Positions 35,396 through 44,494 of a stretch of DNA of 64,000 bases are shown piece by piece; position 1 is the stretch's first letter, and each line of letters opens with the position of its first letter. Location: the NCBI RefSeq assembly GCF_017163935.1, contig NZ_JABVZR010000001.1, positions 3,968,001 to 4,032,000 on the forward strand, read 5' to 3'. The position numbers and the translations under genes were made by a program. A model generated the notes under the pieces. The model saw only the letters and a list, made by a program, of their open reading frames with translations. It was not told where the DNA came from and made no database searches. Source of the stretch: Novosphingobium terrae. GTDB lineage: Bacteria; Pseudomonadota; Alphaproteobacteria; Sphingomonadales; Sphingomonadaceae.

Positions 35396-36496
35396 ATGAA
35401 ACCGATTAAGGTCGCCGTGATCGGCGTGGGCAACTGCGCCAGCTCGCTGGTTCAGGGCGTTGCCTATTACCGTGCCAACAACTCGTCGGAAGGTCTGATC
35501 CATGACCGCATCGGCGGCTATGGCGCGGGTGACGTGGACTTCGTGCTGGGCATCGACGTTGACAAGCGCAAGGTCGGCAAGGACATTTCCGAAGCCATCT
35601 TCGCAGGCCCCAACTGCACCGCCATCTTCCATGCCGACGTGCCCGCCAGCGGCTCGAAGGTCATCATGGGCAAGATCCTGGACGGCGTTGCCGACCACAT
35701 GACCGGCATGGGCGACAAGGGCTTCATTCTGGCCGACGAGCCCGAAGCCACCAAGGAAGGCATCATCGCTGCCATCAAGGACAGCGGCGCCGAGGTTCTG
35801 GTGAACTTCCTGCCCGTCGGTTCGCAGACCGCCACCGAATTCTACATGGAATGCGCGCTTGAAGCCGGCGTTGCCGTCGTCAACTGCATGCCCGTGTTCA
35901 TCGCCAGCCGCCCCGAGTGGGAAAAGAAGTTCGCTGAAAAGCGCCTTCCCATCGTCGGCGACGACATCAAGGCTCAGGTCGGTGCCACCATCGTGCACCG
36001 CGTGCTCTCCAGCCTGTTCGCCGCCCGCGGCGTGACCGTGGAGCGCACCTACCAGCTCAACACCGGTGGCAACACCGACTTCATGAACATGCTCGACCGC
36101 CAGCGTCTGGGTTCCAAGAAGGAATCGAAGACCGAAGCCGTGCAGGCCATGCTGGCCACGCGCCTGGAAGACGAGAACATCCACGTCGGCCCCTCGGACT
36201 ATGTTCCCTGGCAGAAGGACAACAAGCTGTGCTTCCTCCGTCTGGAAGGCGCACAGTGGGGCAACGTGCCCATGAACCTGGAGCTGCGCCTCTCGGTTGA
36301 AGACAGCCCCAACTCGGCCGCCTGCGTGATGGACGCCATCCGCTGCTGCAAGGTCGCGCTGGAGCGCGGTGAGGGCGGCGCCCTGACCGGCCCCTCGGCC
36401 TACTTCTGCAAGCACCCGCCGGTGCAGTTCAGCGACGATGTCGCCGCGCAGATGGTCGAAAGCTACATCGCTGACCCGGCCATCGCTGCCGAGTAA
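35396..36496 (+). CDS. ino1: myo-Inositol-1-phosphate synthase
   Basis: 366 residues, the short prokaryotic (mycobacterial/archaeal-size) form. It converts glucose 6-phosphate to L-myo-inositol 1-phosphate with bound NAD. Seen: VAVIGVGNCASSLVQG (NAD loop) at the N-terminus, NFLPVGSQTATEFY, NCMPVFIAS, GDDIKAQVGATIVHR, LNTGGNTDFMNM, SKTEAVQ and GPSDYVPWQKDNK with the catalytic lysines. Codon use is noticeably restricted, suggesting high expression. GGAGGAA precedes the start; a TTG 3 nt earlier is an alternative start. Confidence 0.95.
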   Translation: MKPIKVAVIGVGNCASSLVQGVAYYRANNSSEGLIHDRIGGYGAGDVDFVLGIDVDKRKVGKDISEAIFAGPNCTAIFHADVPASGSKVIMGKILDGVADHMTGMGDKGFILADEPEATKEGIIAAIKDSGAEVLVNFLPVGSQTATEFYMECALEAGVAVVNCMPVFIASRPEWEKKFAEKRLPIVGDDIKAQVGATIVHRVLSSLFAARGVTVERTYQLNTGGNTDFMNMLDRQRLGSKKESKTEAVQAMLATRLEDENIHVGPSDYVPWQKDNKLCFLRLEGAQWGNVPMNLELRLSVEDSPNSAACVMDAIRCCKVALERGEGGALTGPSAYFCKHPPVQFSDDVAAQMVESYIADPAIAAE

Positions 36497-36519
36497 GCCT
36501 TGCGCTTTTGAAGAACATG

Positions 36520-36556
36520 ACGCCGGTTGGGATTGCCCAGCCGGCGTTTTGTTTTT
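36520..36556 (+). terminator. Rho-independent terminator of ino1
   Basis: ACGCCGGTTGGG pairs with CCCAGCCGGCGT (12 bp including one G-T, 4-nt loop) and runs into TTTTGTTTTT, starting 24 bp after the ino1 stop. Confidence 0.9.
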
Positions 36557-36576
36557 CAGGGGATGGAAGAAGGAAG

Positions 36577-36790
36577 ATGCGAGGGGGTTACCCCCTCGCG
36601 CTCCCATGACGTCTTCCGACGAGAGGCTGATGGTTCCGCATCGTGGCGCACAGTCTCTCCACCTGCGCAGCCTAAGGCGCCGCAGGCTCCAAAACCTTTT
36701 CTGCCTGCGGCGCTTTGAGCCCATGCACCCCGGCCTAGTCAGGGCGCAACGCAGACACTAAAGGGAGCGCGAGGGTTATGACCCTCGCAT
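36577..36790 (-). repeat. Mosaic palindromic intergenic repeat, copy H (inverted beta-alpha)
   Basis: Left hairpin GCGAGGGGG/CCCCCTCGC with CGCTCCCATGACGTCTTCC; right end CAGACACTAAAGGGAGCGC with GCGAGGGT/ACCCTCGC. It sits between ino1 (after that gene's own terminator) and the cytidylyltransferase-like gene, whose start is 31 bp away. With copy I in the opposite orientation it brackets that gene. Confidence 0.9.
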
Positions 36791-36821
36791 TTTCACTTTT
36801 CTTGCAACGTACCGGAAACCC

Positions 36822-37571
36822 ATGGACGCCCTGATCATCGCCGCCGGCTACGGCAGCCGCCTTGCCGACATTTCGCCCAGCAAGCCGCTGACCCCCATCG
36901 CAGGCATCCCCTTGATCGAACTGGGCATCCGCAACGCCAAGGCCGCGGGTGCGGGCAAGGTGGTGGTGGTGACAGGCCACGCGGCAGATCGCCTCGAAGG
37001 CGCACTGCCCGCTCTGTCCGACCGCGTGGGCATCGCCGTGGAGCCGGTGCGAATCGGTGACTGGTCCAAGCCCAACGGCTGGTCCGTGATGGCCGGGGCC
37101 GAGCATATCGCGGGCGACTATCTGCTGATGATGGCCGACCATATCTTCGCCCCCTCGATCCTCCAGCGCCTTGCCAAACAGGGCGGGGCGGATCGTGGCG
37201 TGACTCTGGCCGTCGATCAGCGCATCGACAGCCCGCTGATCGATCCCGACGACGCCACATGGGTGGAAACCGACGAGAAGGGCTTCATTCAGGCCATCGG
37301 CAAGACGATTCCCATCTGGAACGTGGTGGACTGCGGCGCCTTCCTCGCCACGCCGGAACTGGCCGCCGCGATCGGCGAGGCCATCGCTCAGGGCAAGGGC
37401 GGCAGCCTGTCGGAAGGCATGCAGGTTCTGGCCAACCGAGGCCGCGCCGCCACCTTCGATATCGGCGAGGATGAGAACGACGCGTGGTGGATGGATGTCG
37501 ACGATCCCCGCGCGCATGAACTGGCCGAGGCTTTGGCGCCCCGGTATCTGGCCGGGTATTTTCAGGGGTAA
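36822..37571 (+). CDS. CTP:inositol-1-phosphate cytidylyltransferase-like nucleotidyltransferase
   Basis: 249 residues, MobA/GT-A nucleotidyltransferase fold. Nucleotide loop ALIIAAGYGSRL at 3-14 with Lys21 in SPSKPLTPI; NGWSVMAG.EHI at 85-96 and LLMMADHIF with Asp106; NVVDCGAFL; SLSEGMQVLA; C-terminal metal motif WWMDVDD. These segments parallel what I remember of the archaeal IPCT domain (K-NGYSL, MGDHVYS, VDTGFF, LWMDVDT). With ino1 immediately upstream it would make CDP-inositol. The assignment is by remembered motif similarity and context, not by a search. Confidence 0.75.
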   Translation: MDALIIAAGYGSRLADISPSKPLTPIAGIPLIELGIRNAKAAGAGKVVVVTGHAADRLEGALPALSDRVGIAVEPVRIGDWSKPNGWSVMAGAEHIAGDYLLMMADHIFAPSILQRLAKQGGADRGVTLAVDQRIDSPLIDPDDATWVETDEKGFIQAIGKTIPIWNVVDCGAFLATPELAAAIGEAIAQGKGGSLSEGMQVLANRGRAATFDIGEDENDAWWMDVDDPRAHELAEALAPRYLAGYFQG

Positions 37572-37578
37572 AAAGGTG

Positions 37579-37789
37579 AATGCGAGGGTCATAACCCTCG
37601 CGCTCCCTTTAATGTCTGCGTTGCGCCAAGGGTTCAGCCTCGCGCATGGCTTGCCGCGCCGCAGGCAGAAAGCCAAAGCCTGCGGCGCCTCAGCTCGCGC
37701 AGGTGGAGAGCCAAGGCGCACGGATCGGGCGCCACCGCCCAGGCGTCGGAAGACGTAATGGGAGCGCGAGGGGGTAACCCCCTCGCATT
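37579..37789 (+). repeat. Mosaic palindromic intergenic repeat, copy I (alpha-beta)
   Basis: Left hairpin GCGAGGGT/ACCCTCGC plus CGCTCCCTTTAATGTCT; right end CGGAAGACGTAATGGGAGCGC plus GCGAGGGGG/CCCCCTCGC. It lies between the convergent cytidylyltransferase-like and DUF2141 genes, 7 and 13 bp from their stops. Confidence 0.9.
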
Positions 37790-37802
37790 TTCACTTTATC
37801 CC

Positions 37803-38321
37803 TTAGGGATACTTCATCTTGATGTGCGACGTCAGCCCATCACGCGTCACATTCAGACGCACGGAGCTGAACGTCGGCAACCCCAGCAGCGTCGGCGGAT
37901 TGTTCGAAAAACCATACCCCTCGGCAGGCATCTTGAAGCTGGTCAGATCGAACTTCTGGTTCGAGTTCTCATCATGATACAGCGCCAACACCCAGACCCC
38001 GGTTTTCGGCAGGTAGATGCAGGTGTTGGTCGTACCGGCCACAGCCTTGGTGCGTCCCACATAGAGCGAGCCGTGCTTCACGAGGAACTTACTGGAATCA
38101 TCGCTGTAAAGCGTGATGGCGATCTGGCCCTGATCGTTGCGCACATTCTCCACCACCACATTGATCCAATGCGGGCTGGCGGGGCCGGTGCATCCCGGAG
38201 GCGCTCCATCGGCCAGAGCCGGAGTAGCAGGCAAGGCGGCTGCGAAAGCCACAGCGGCAGCTGCAACACGCAGCCGGCGGGCGAGCAGGGGGAAGGGCGA
38301 AAAAGGCATCCGGTCTGGCAT
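37803..38321 (-). CDS. Secreted DUF2141-family protein
   Basis: 172 residues with a Sec signal peptide (basic n-region, hydrophobic AAAAVAFAAALPATPALA, cleavage near ADG). The exported domain has INVVVENVRNDQGQIAITLYSD, TNTCIYLPKTGVWVLALYHDENSNQKFDLTSFKMPAEGYGFSNNP, the pattern of DUF2141. Function unknown; a beta-sandwich is likely. ATG 38309 is an equally plausible start. The ~285 bp to rpe is without genes and shows no structure I can name. Confidence 0.82.
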   Translation of the reverse strand: MPDRMPFSPFPLLARRLRVAAAAVAFAAALPATPALADGAPPGCTGPASPHWINVVVENVRNDQGQIAITLYSDDSSKFLVKHGSLYVGRTKAVAGTTNTCIYLPKTGVWVLALYHDENSNQKFDLTSFKMPAEGYGFSNNPPTLLGLPTFSSVRLNVTRDGLTSHIKMKYP

Positions 38322-38606
38322 CCAGTCGAGCGAGCAACACTGCCCCACCGCGCGAGCGAGGGGCCACAACAGGGTTAACCTTCCTGCCATCCCCCCCGGG
38401 CTGACTGGTCGGGCGGGGCAATACAGGAGGTCAGCCTGTGGTGCCAGCACTTCTTGGCAACAGTGTGGCAACGTAATTCCCCTTAAACGCCCGTCACTTG
38501 GGGCTCTGTGACGCGTAACTGTGTGGAAAATGGCGGGGTCGGCGCTTGAGTGGCTGCGAATCGGGGGTTAAGCCAAGTCGATTTCCGTCAAGAGCATTAC
38601 CCTGTC

Positions 38607-39269
38607 ATGACCATTCCCCTGATTGCTCCCTCGATCCTTTCGGCCGATTTCGCGCGGCTGGGCGAGGAAGTGCGCGCCATCGACGCCGCCGGGGCGGACT
38701 GGATTCATGTGGACGTGATGGACGGGCATTTCGTGCCCAACATCACCATCGGGCCGATGGTGGTGAAGGCGCTGCGCCCGCACACGCAAAAGCCTTTCGA
38801 CGTGCATCTGATGATCTCTCCGGTGGATTCCTACCTTGAAGGTTTTGCCGAGGCCGGGGCCAACCACATCACCTTCCACCCGGAAGCCGGTCCGCATCCG
38901 CACCGCACGGTGCAGGCGATCCGCGCGCTGGGCTGCAAGCCGGGTCTGGTGCTCAATCCGGCGACGCCGGTCGATTGCCTCGACTATCTGCTTGAAGATC
39001 TTGATATCGTGCTGCTGATGAGTGTGAACCCCGGCTTCGGCGGGCAGAAGTTCATCTCCAGCCAGCTGCGCAAGATCGAGACGGTGCGCAACATGATCGA
39101 AGCCACCGGCAAAGCGATCCACCTTGAGGTGGATGGCGGTGTCGATGTGGAAACCGCACGCCAGTGTGTGTCCGCGGGGGCGGATGTGCTGGTGGCGGGA
39201 ACGTCCAGTTTCCGGGGTGGGCCGGAGCATTATGCCGCGAACATCGCGGCGCTGAAAAGGGCCGGGTAG
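38607..39269 (+). CDS. rpe: Ribulose-phosphate 3-epimerase
   Basis: 220 residues, TIM-barrel epimerase of the pentose phosphate pathway. Motifs: [31 protein letters not shown] (catalytic Asp and metal His), [29 protein letters not shown] and HLEVDGGVD. Start ATG 38607 was chosen as the family N-terminus. The next gene begins 3 bp after the stop. Confidence 0.96.
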   Translation: MTIPLIAPSILSADFARLGEEVRAIDAAGADWIHVDVMDGHFVPNITIGPMVVKALRPHTQKPFDVHLMISPVDSYLEGFAEAGANHITFHPEAGPHPHRTVQAIRALGCKPGLVLNPATPVDCLDYLLEDLDIVLLMSVNPGFGGQKFISSQLRKIETVRNMIEATGKAIHLEVDGGVDVETARQCVSAGADVLVAGTSSFRGGPEHYAANIAALKRAG

Positions 39270-39272
39270 ACG

Positions 39273-41210
39273 ATGTGGGAGGTCGAGGGAACGTCAGGTG
39301 CTGATCCTTCGGGTTCCCGTGAAGGGACGGTGCGTTCGCGCGCCATTCCCTTGACCTCCACACCGCCCTCGCATGAGGAAACCGCCCTGCTCGCCGATGA
39401 GCGGCAAGGCCATGGGCAGACCGGCGCCCGGCGCGACGCCAAGCTGATCGAACCCAGTCGCGCGCTGGCGCTGGCCGATTTCGGCCCGCCGAAAGTGGGC
39501 GCGGGTGAGCGGCTGATCCGCATGGCCTATCGCATGGGCGTGTCGGGCGGCATGCTCGCCGCACCGTTCCGCAAGCCTGCCAAGCCGCGCCTGCTGGCTG
39601 CCGTGGCCAATCCGCTGCCGGGCGACCGCGCCTCGGGCATGGCGCTGCGCTCGGGTCATTTTCTGGTGCATGGGCTGAAACTGCCGATCATGCAGGTCGA
39701 TTTCGCGGGCGTGGCGCGTCTGGCGCCGCCCGTCGAGCAGGCCGTGCATGGCTTCGGCTGGCTGGCCGATCTGGAAGCGCTGGGCCAGGCCGACCGCAAC
39801 AGCCGCGATGGCCGCGACCAGATCACCCCCGTCGCCGAACGCATTCTGGGCGCCTGGATGCAGGCCAACCCCAAGGCCCCCTCGCGCCCCGGCAAGGGCC
39901 CGGCGTGGAGCGTGGACAATGCCGGCAACCGCCTGCTCAACTGGCTGGTGCATGCCCCGCTGATCCTCTCCGGCCCTGACAAGGCGCTGCGCAACCGGAT
40001 CATGGAGGTGATCGCCGACACCGCCCGCTGGCTCGACCGCAATGTGGGCCGTGGCGAAGACCTTCTGGCGCAGGTGACGGGCTGGTGCGCCATTGTCGCC
40101 GCCGGTCTGCTGCTGCCCGATGGCCGCCCGCGCCGCCTCTATGGCGAATCCGGCCTGATCGCCGCGCTGGGCGAATTGCTGGGCGATGATGGCGGCGTGA
40201 TGAGCCGCAGCCCGCTCGGCCAGATGGAGGCGATGAGCGCCATCGTCCGCCTGATCGCCTGCTACCGCGCCACCCGTCGCGAGCCGCCCCGCGCGCTGGA
40301 TTCGATCCTGCAGCTGATGGTGCCGCCGCTGCTGGCGCTGGCCCATGGCGATGGCTCGCTGGGCAGCTGGCAGGGCAGCTGGGCGGTTTCGGCCGATGCG
40401 GTGTCGCGGATGATCGCGGCGACCGGCGTGCGCACCCGCCCGCTGCGCGATGTGCGGCAGTGGGGTTATCAGCGCGTCAACGCGGGCAAGAGCATGCTAC
40501 AGTTCGATGCCGCGCCGCCGCCGCTGGCGCGCCATGCCCGCACCGGCTGCGCCTCGACGCTGGCGTTTGAATTGAGCCATGCCGGGCAGCGCATCATCGT
40601 CAATTGCGGCGGCGCGGCGGCGGCGGGCGGCTTGATGCCCGTGCGTCTGGAGCAGGGCCTGCGCGCCACGGCAGCCCATTCCACGCTGGTGCTGGACGAC
40701 GCCAACTCCACGGCGGTGCTGATCAACGGCGGCCTTGGCAATGGTGTGGCCGAGGTCGAGGTCGACCGCCGCACGCTGGAGGGCGAGGGCACCGCAGGCA
40801 GCTGGGGCGCCACCCGTCTGGAGGCCAGCCATGACGGCTATTCCACCCGCTATGGCCTGATCCACCGCCGCATCCTGATCCTGCGCGACGATGGCACGGA
40901 ATTGCGCGGCGAAGACCTGCTCGTGCCGCAGGGCCGCAAGGGCAAGCGCGGGATGGTGGGCTATGCCATTCGCTTCCATTTAGGCCCCGGGATTGATGTC
41001 GGCCTGTCTCAGGACAAGCAGGGTGTGGGTCTGGCTTTGCCGGATGGGTCCTACTGGCAGTTCCGCGTCGGTTCGGGCGAGATCGGCATTGAGGAATCGA
41101 TCTGGTGTGACGGGCAGGGGCGCCCGGTGCCGGTGCAGCAGATCGTGATTCAGGGCATGGTTTCGCGCGGGGGCGGGAATTTCGCCTGGTTGTTGAAGAA
41201 GATGGGCTAA
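39273..41210 (+). CDS. Heparinase II/III-family protein
   Basis: 645 residues, alpha/alpha-toroid plus beta-sandwich architecture of polysaccharide lyases, but no signal peptide is visible, so it is likely cytoplasmic. Seen: GFGWLADLEAL, NRLLNWLVHAPLIL, HGDGSLGSWQGSW mid-protein, INCGG-like VNCGGAAAAGG, and ATAAHSTLVLDDANS characteristic of the Heparinase_II_III domain. I recall the order rpe - heparinase-like - purH in sphingomonads. Substrate unknown. Translationally close to rpe. Confidence 0.82.
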   Translation: MWEVEGTSGADPSGSREGTVRSRAIPLTSTPPSHEETALLADERQGHGQTGARRDAKLIEPSRALALADFGPPKVGAGERLIRMAYRMGVSGGMLAAPFRKPAKPRLLAAVANPLPGDRASGMALRSGHFLVHGLKLPIMQVDFAGVARLAPPVEQAVHGFGWLADLEALGQADRNSRDGRDQITPVAERILGAWMQANPKAPSRPGKGPAWSVDNAGNRLLNWLVHAPLILSGPDKALRNRIMEVIADTARWLDRNVGRGEDLLAQVTGWCAIVAAGLLLPDGRPRRLYGESGLIAALGELLGDDGGVMSRSPLGQMEAMSAIVRLIACYRATRREPPRALDSILQLMVPPLLALAHGDGSLGSWQGSWAVSADAVSRMIAATGVRTRPLRDVRQWGYQRVNAGKSMLQFDAAPPPLARHARTGCASTLAFELSHAGQRIIVNCGGAAAAGGLMPVRLEQGLRATAAHSTLVLDDANSTAVLINGGLGNGVAEVEVDRRTLEGEGTAGSWGATRLEASHDGYSTRYGLIHRRILILRDDGTELRGEDLLVPQGRKGKRGMVGYAIRFHLGPGIDVGLSQDKQGVGLALPDGSYWQFRVGSGEIGIEESIWCDGQGRPVPVQQIVIQGMVSRGGGNFAWLLKKMG

Positions 41211-41217
41211 AAGGAAG

Positions 41218-41451
41218 ATGCGAGGGGGTTACCCCCTCGCGCTCCCATGACGTCTTCCGGCGCACGGGCAGTGGCACCGAAGCCGAGCGCCTCGGCTCTC
41301 CACCTGCGCTACCTAAGGCGCCGCAGGCCTGAATCCCTACAGCACTGCACCATCGCTCCTGCCTGCGGCGCGGCGACGTTGCTCTGTGGCCGAACCCATG
41401 GCTCCAAGGCTGACAAATAACGGGAGCGCGAGGGTGTAACACCCTCGCATT
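41218..41451 (-). repeat. Mosaic palindromic intergenic repeat, copy J (inverted beta-alpha)
   Basis: Left hairpin GCGAGGGGG/CCCCCTCGC with CGCTCCCATGACGTCTTCC and CTCCACCTGCGC, central inverted pair separated by ~35 bp, right end ACGGGAGCGC with GCGAGGGTGT/ACACCCTCGC. It lies between rpe-heparinase and purH, 7 bp after the heparinase-like stop. The ~145 bp on to purH presumably holds the purH promoter. Confidence 0.9.
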
Positions 41452-41597
41452 TTCCCTTTTCCTTCCTGCCCCTTACCTGCGCAAACCCGTCAAACCCCCG
41501 CAGGCCCCCTAGCCAAACCGGCCAAAATCCTTATGGGAGCGCGCAACAGCAGGGCGATCTCAACCCGCCCACCCGCCTCCGCAGGAAAGGCCGCATC

Positions 41598-43172
41598 ATG
41601 ACCGACATCGTTCCCATTCGCCGCGCATTGCTCTCCGTTTCGGACAAGACCGGTCTGGTCGATCTGGGCAAGTCTCTGGCGGCAAAGGGCGTTGAGCTGG
41701 TCTCGACGGGCGGCACGGCCAAGGCGCTGCGCGATGCGGGTCTGGATGTGAAGGACATCAGCGAGCTCACCGGCTTTCCCGAGATGATGGATGGCCGCGT
41801 GAAGACGCTGCACCCCAAGGTCCATGGCGGCCTTCTGGCGGTGCGCGACAACGCCGAGCACGTCGCCAGCATGGATGAGCACGCCATCGGCGCGATCGAT
41901 CTGGTGGTGGTGAACCTCTATCCCTTCGTGCAGACGGTCGCCAAGGGCGGCACGCGCGAGGAAATCATCGAGAACATCGACATCGGCGGCCCCTCGATGG
42001 TGCGCAGCGCGGCGAAGAACCATGAGTTCGTCGCCATTGTGACCGATCCGGCGGATTACGCCGCTGTCGCCGCTGGTGAGACCACGCTGGCCCAGCGCCG
42101 CAAGTTCGCCGCCAAGGCCTATGCGCTGACCGCCAGCTATGATGGCGCGATCAGCCAGTGGTTCGCCCATGCCGATCAGGGCGAGACCTTCCCCGAGACG
42201 CTGGCGATCACCGCCGACCGCGCCACCACGCTGCGCTATGGCGAGAATCCGCATCAGCAGGCAGCACTGTACCTGCCCAAGGGCGCAGCCGCGCGTGGCA
42301 TCGCCAATGCCGTGCAGGTGCAGGGCAAGGAGCTGAGCTACAACAACTACAACGACGCCGATGCCGCGCTAGAGCTGGTCGCCGAGTTCCGCGATGCTGA
42401 ACCGACTGTGGTGATCGTCAAGCATGCCAACCCCTGCGGCGTCGCCACGGCGGCCACGCTGGTGGAAGCCTATGAGGCCGCGCTGAAGTGCGACTCGGTC
42501 AGCGCCTTTGGCGGTATCATCGCTGTGAACCGCCCGCTGGACGGCCCCACCGCCGAAGCCATCAGCGGCATCTTCACCGAAGTGGTCTGCGCGCCCGACG
42601 CCGATGACGCCGCCAAGGCCGTCTTCGCCAAGAAGAAGAACCTGCGCCTGCTGCTGACCGGCGAGCTGCCCGATCCCAAGCGCGAGGGCCTGACCGTCAA
42701 GCCCATCGCCGGTGGCATGCTGGTGCAGAACCGCGACAACGGCTCGATCACGCTGGATGACCTGAAGGTCGTCACCAAGCGCCAGCCCAGCGAGCAGGAG
42801 CTGACCGACGCCCTCTTCGCCTGGACCATCGCCAAGCATGTGAAGTCCAACGCCATCGTCTATGCCAAGGACGGCATCACGGCGGGCATCGGCGCGGGCC
42901 AGATGAACCGCCGCGATTCCAGCCGCATCGCCGCCGCCAAGGCCAAGGAAGCCGCTGAAACACATGGCTTTGCCGATGTCCACACGAAGGGCAGCGCGGT
43001 CGCCTCGGACGCCTTCTTCCCCTTCGCTGACGGTCTGCTGGCCGCTGTCGAGGCCGGCGCCACCATGGTGATCCAGCCGGGCGGCTCGATGCGTGACGAC
43101 GAAGTCATCAAGGCCGCCGATGAGGCCGGTCTGGCGATGGTTTTCACAGGCATGCGACACTTCCGCCACTAA
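41598..43172 (+). CDS. purH: Bifunctional AICAR formyltransferase / IMP cyclohydrolase
   Basis: 524 residues, last two steps of IMP synthesis. N-terminal MGS-like cyclohydrolase domain (1-150: [55 protein letters not shown]), then the transformylase domain with [34 protein letters not shown] and [10 protein letters not shown]. Ends with [12 protein letters not shown]...[11 protein letters not shown], the family C-terminus. It has its own strong terminator. Confidence 0.97.
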   Translation: MTDIVPIRRALLSVSDKTGLVDLGKSLAAKGVELVSTGGTAKALRDAGLDVKDISELTGFPEMMDGRVKTLHPKVHGGLLAVRDNAEHVASMDEHAIGAIDLVVVNLYPFVQTVAKGGTREEIIENIDIGGPSMVRSAAKNHEFVAIVTDPADYAAVAAGETTLAQRRKFAAKAYALTASYDGAISQWFAHADQGETFPETLAITADRATTLRYGENPHQQAALYLPKGAAARGIANAVQVQGKELSYNNYNDADAALELVAEFRDAEPTVVIVKHANPCGVATAATLVEAYEAALKCDSVSAFGGIIAVNRPLDGPTAEAISGIFTEVVCAPDADDAAKAVFAKKKNLRLLLTGELPDPKREGLTVKPIAGGMLVQNRDNGSITLDDLKVVTKRQPSEQELTDALFAWTIAKHVKSNAIVYAKDGITAGIGAGQMNRRDSSRIAAAKAKEAAETHGFADVHTKGSAVASDAFFPFADGLLAAVEAGATMVIQPGGSMRDDEVIKAADEAGLAMVFTGMRHFRH

Positions 43173-43228
43173 TGGCGACAAAGGTGAACCGCGCCGAAAG
43201 GGCCGGTTCATCGACTCCACGCTAATCA

Positions 43229-43269
43229 GGCGCTGCGACGAGCCGTTCGTCGCAGCGCCACGCCTTTTT
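43229..43269 (+). terminator. Rho-independent terminator of purH
   Basis: Perfect 13-bp stem GGCGCTGCGACGA / TCGTCGCAGCGCC with a 5-nt loop, followed by ACGCCTTTTT, beginning 57 bp after the stop codon. Confidence 0.85.
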
Positions 43270-43385
43270 GTCGCGCCCGGATGCGGGTGAGACCAAAGGG
43301 GGGCTGGAACTTTTTGACGGCAGTACCATTTAGGGCCTCCCCCCAAGGGCTTTCCCAGAGCCCGCCAGACAAGTCGACTCCTCCT

Positions 43386-43529
43386 ATGAGCCTTATCAAA
43401 TCAGACCTGTTCCGCTCTTTCGCCGTCGGCTTCACGCTGGGCGCGATTGCGATCTGCCTGTTCCTGAGCACACATAACGGTGCGAGCAACCCGGTGATCC
43501 CCGCCGCGGTGGCCGCGCCCTCCCGCTAA
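43386..43529 (+). CDS. Small single-pass membrane protein upstream of msrA
   Basis: 47 residues: MSLIKSDLFRSFAVGF, a helix GAIAICLFLS and a short Ala/Pro tail outside. Unknown function; I recall similar tiny proteins in sphingomonads. It precedes msrA by 13 bp in the same orientation, so the two are probably co-transcribed; it could be a membrane-embedded helper of the envelope methionine sulfoxide reductase, but that is inference. Confidence 0.6.
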   Translation: MSLIKSDLFRSFAVGFTLGAIAICLFLSTHNGASNPVIPAAVAAPSR

Positions 43530-43542
43530 GGATATCCGCATC

Positions 43543-44250
43543 ATGCGCCCAGCCCTTGCTGCTGCGGTGCTGATGCTGGCGGCGGCCTGCTCGCCCACCG
43601 ATACGGCGCAAGCCGGAGGCCAGAGCCGATCCGCCGCGCCTGCGGGCGAAACCATCCTCCTGACTCCTGACGCCAGAGTGCCCGCGCAGGAAGCCCCCGG
43701 CAAAAAGATCGCGATCTTCTCCGGCGGCTGCTTCTGGGGCGTGGAAGGCGTCTTCTCGCATGTGAAGGGCGTGACCAGCGCCGTTTCGGGCTATCAGGGC
43801 GGCAGCGCCTCCACCGCCAATTACGACAGCGTGAGCGAGGGCGACACCGGCCATGCCGAAAGCGTGCGCGTGGCCTATGACCCCGCCGTGATCCGCTACG
43901 ACCAGCTGTTGCAGATCTTCTTTTCAGTGGTGGCCGATCCCACGCAATTGAACCGTCAGGGGCCGGACAGCGGTACGCAATATCGCAGCGCGCTGGTGCC
44001 CCAGAGCCCCGAGCAGGAAAAAGTCGCCCGCGCCTATCTGGCTCAGCTGGATGCGGCCCATCTGTGGAAAGGCGCCGTGGTCACCCGCGTGGAGCCCATG
44101 AAGGGCTTCTATCCCGCCGAGACCTATCATCAGGATTTCATGCTGAAAAACCCCGGGCATCCCTACATCCAGTATTGGGATGTGGCCAAGGTGGAAGGGC
44201 TGAGGAAGCTGTTCCCGCAGGTTTATAAGGCTGATTTTACCAGGAATTGA
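43543..44250 (+). CDS. msrA: Envelope-anchored peptide-methionine (S)-S-oxide reductase MsrA
   Basis: 235 residues. Lipoprotein signal with lipobox LAAAC (Cys16), so it should be membrane-anchored outside the cytoplasm, unlike usual cytoplasmic MsrA. Catalytic Cys63 in SGGCFWGVEGVF, then SGYQGGS, GHAESVRVAYDP, DPTQLNRQGPDSGTQYRS and ETYHQDFMLKNP. Together with the exported MsrB at 17799-18308 it gives both stereospecific reductases in the envelope. Confidence 0.94.
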   Translation: MRPALAAAVLMLAAACSPTDTAQAGGQSRSAAPAGETILLTPDARVPAQEAPGKKIAIFSGGCFWGVEGVFSHVKGVTSAVSGYQGGSASTANYDSVSEGDTGHAESVRVAYDPAVIRYDQLLQIFFSVVADPTQLNRQGPDSGTQYRSALVPQSPEQEKVARAYLAQLDAAHLWKGAVVTRVEPMKGFYPAETYHQDFMLKNPGHPYIQYWDVAKVEGLRKLFPQVYKADFTRN

Positions 44251-44257
44251 AGGGTTG

Positions 44258-44458
44258 AAGCAGGGGGTGTTACACCCCCTGCACCCCCATGACGTCTCCC
44301 GACACGGTTGGAGCGCCAAGCCAGATCGCAGCGCAAACGTCCCACCGCCGGAGGCAAATCATTCATTCCCTGCGGGGCGGACAGGGCACGCCGATAGGGT
44401 GCCACCATCCTTTCGCCGGAAGACGTTATGGGAGCGCGAGGGGGTAACCCCCTCGCAT
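44258..44458 (-). repeat. Mosaic palindromic intergenic repeat, copy K (gamma-beta)
   Basis: The left end is the second hairpin type (GCAGGGGGTG/CACCCCCTGC) with ACCCCCATGACGTCTCCC and CCCACCGCCGGAGG. The right half ends CGGAAGACGTTATGGGAGCGC with GCGAGGGGG/CCCCCTCGC. The central GC palindrome is degraded. It lies between msrA and zur, 7 bp after the msrA stop. No alpha half is present, so the strand label is arbitrary. Confidence 0.85.
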
Positions 44459-44494
44459 CTTTCTTCTTCCTCTTAACCCGGCTACAACACCCTT

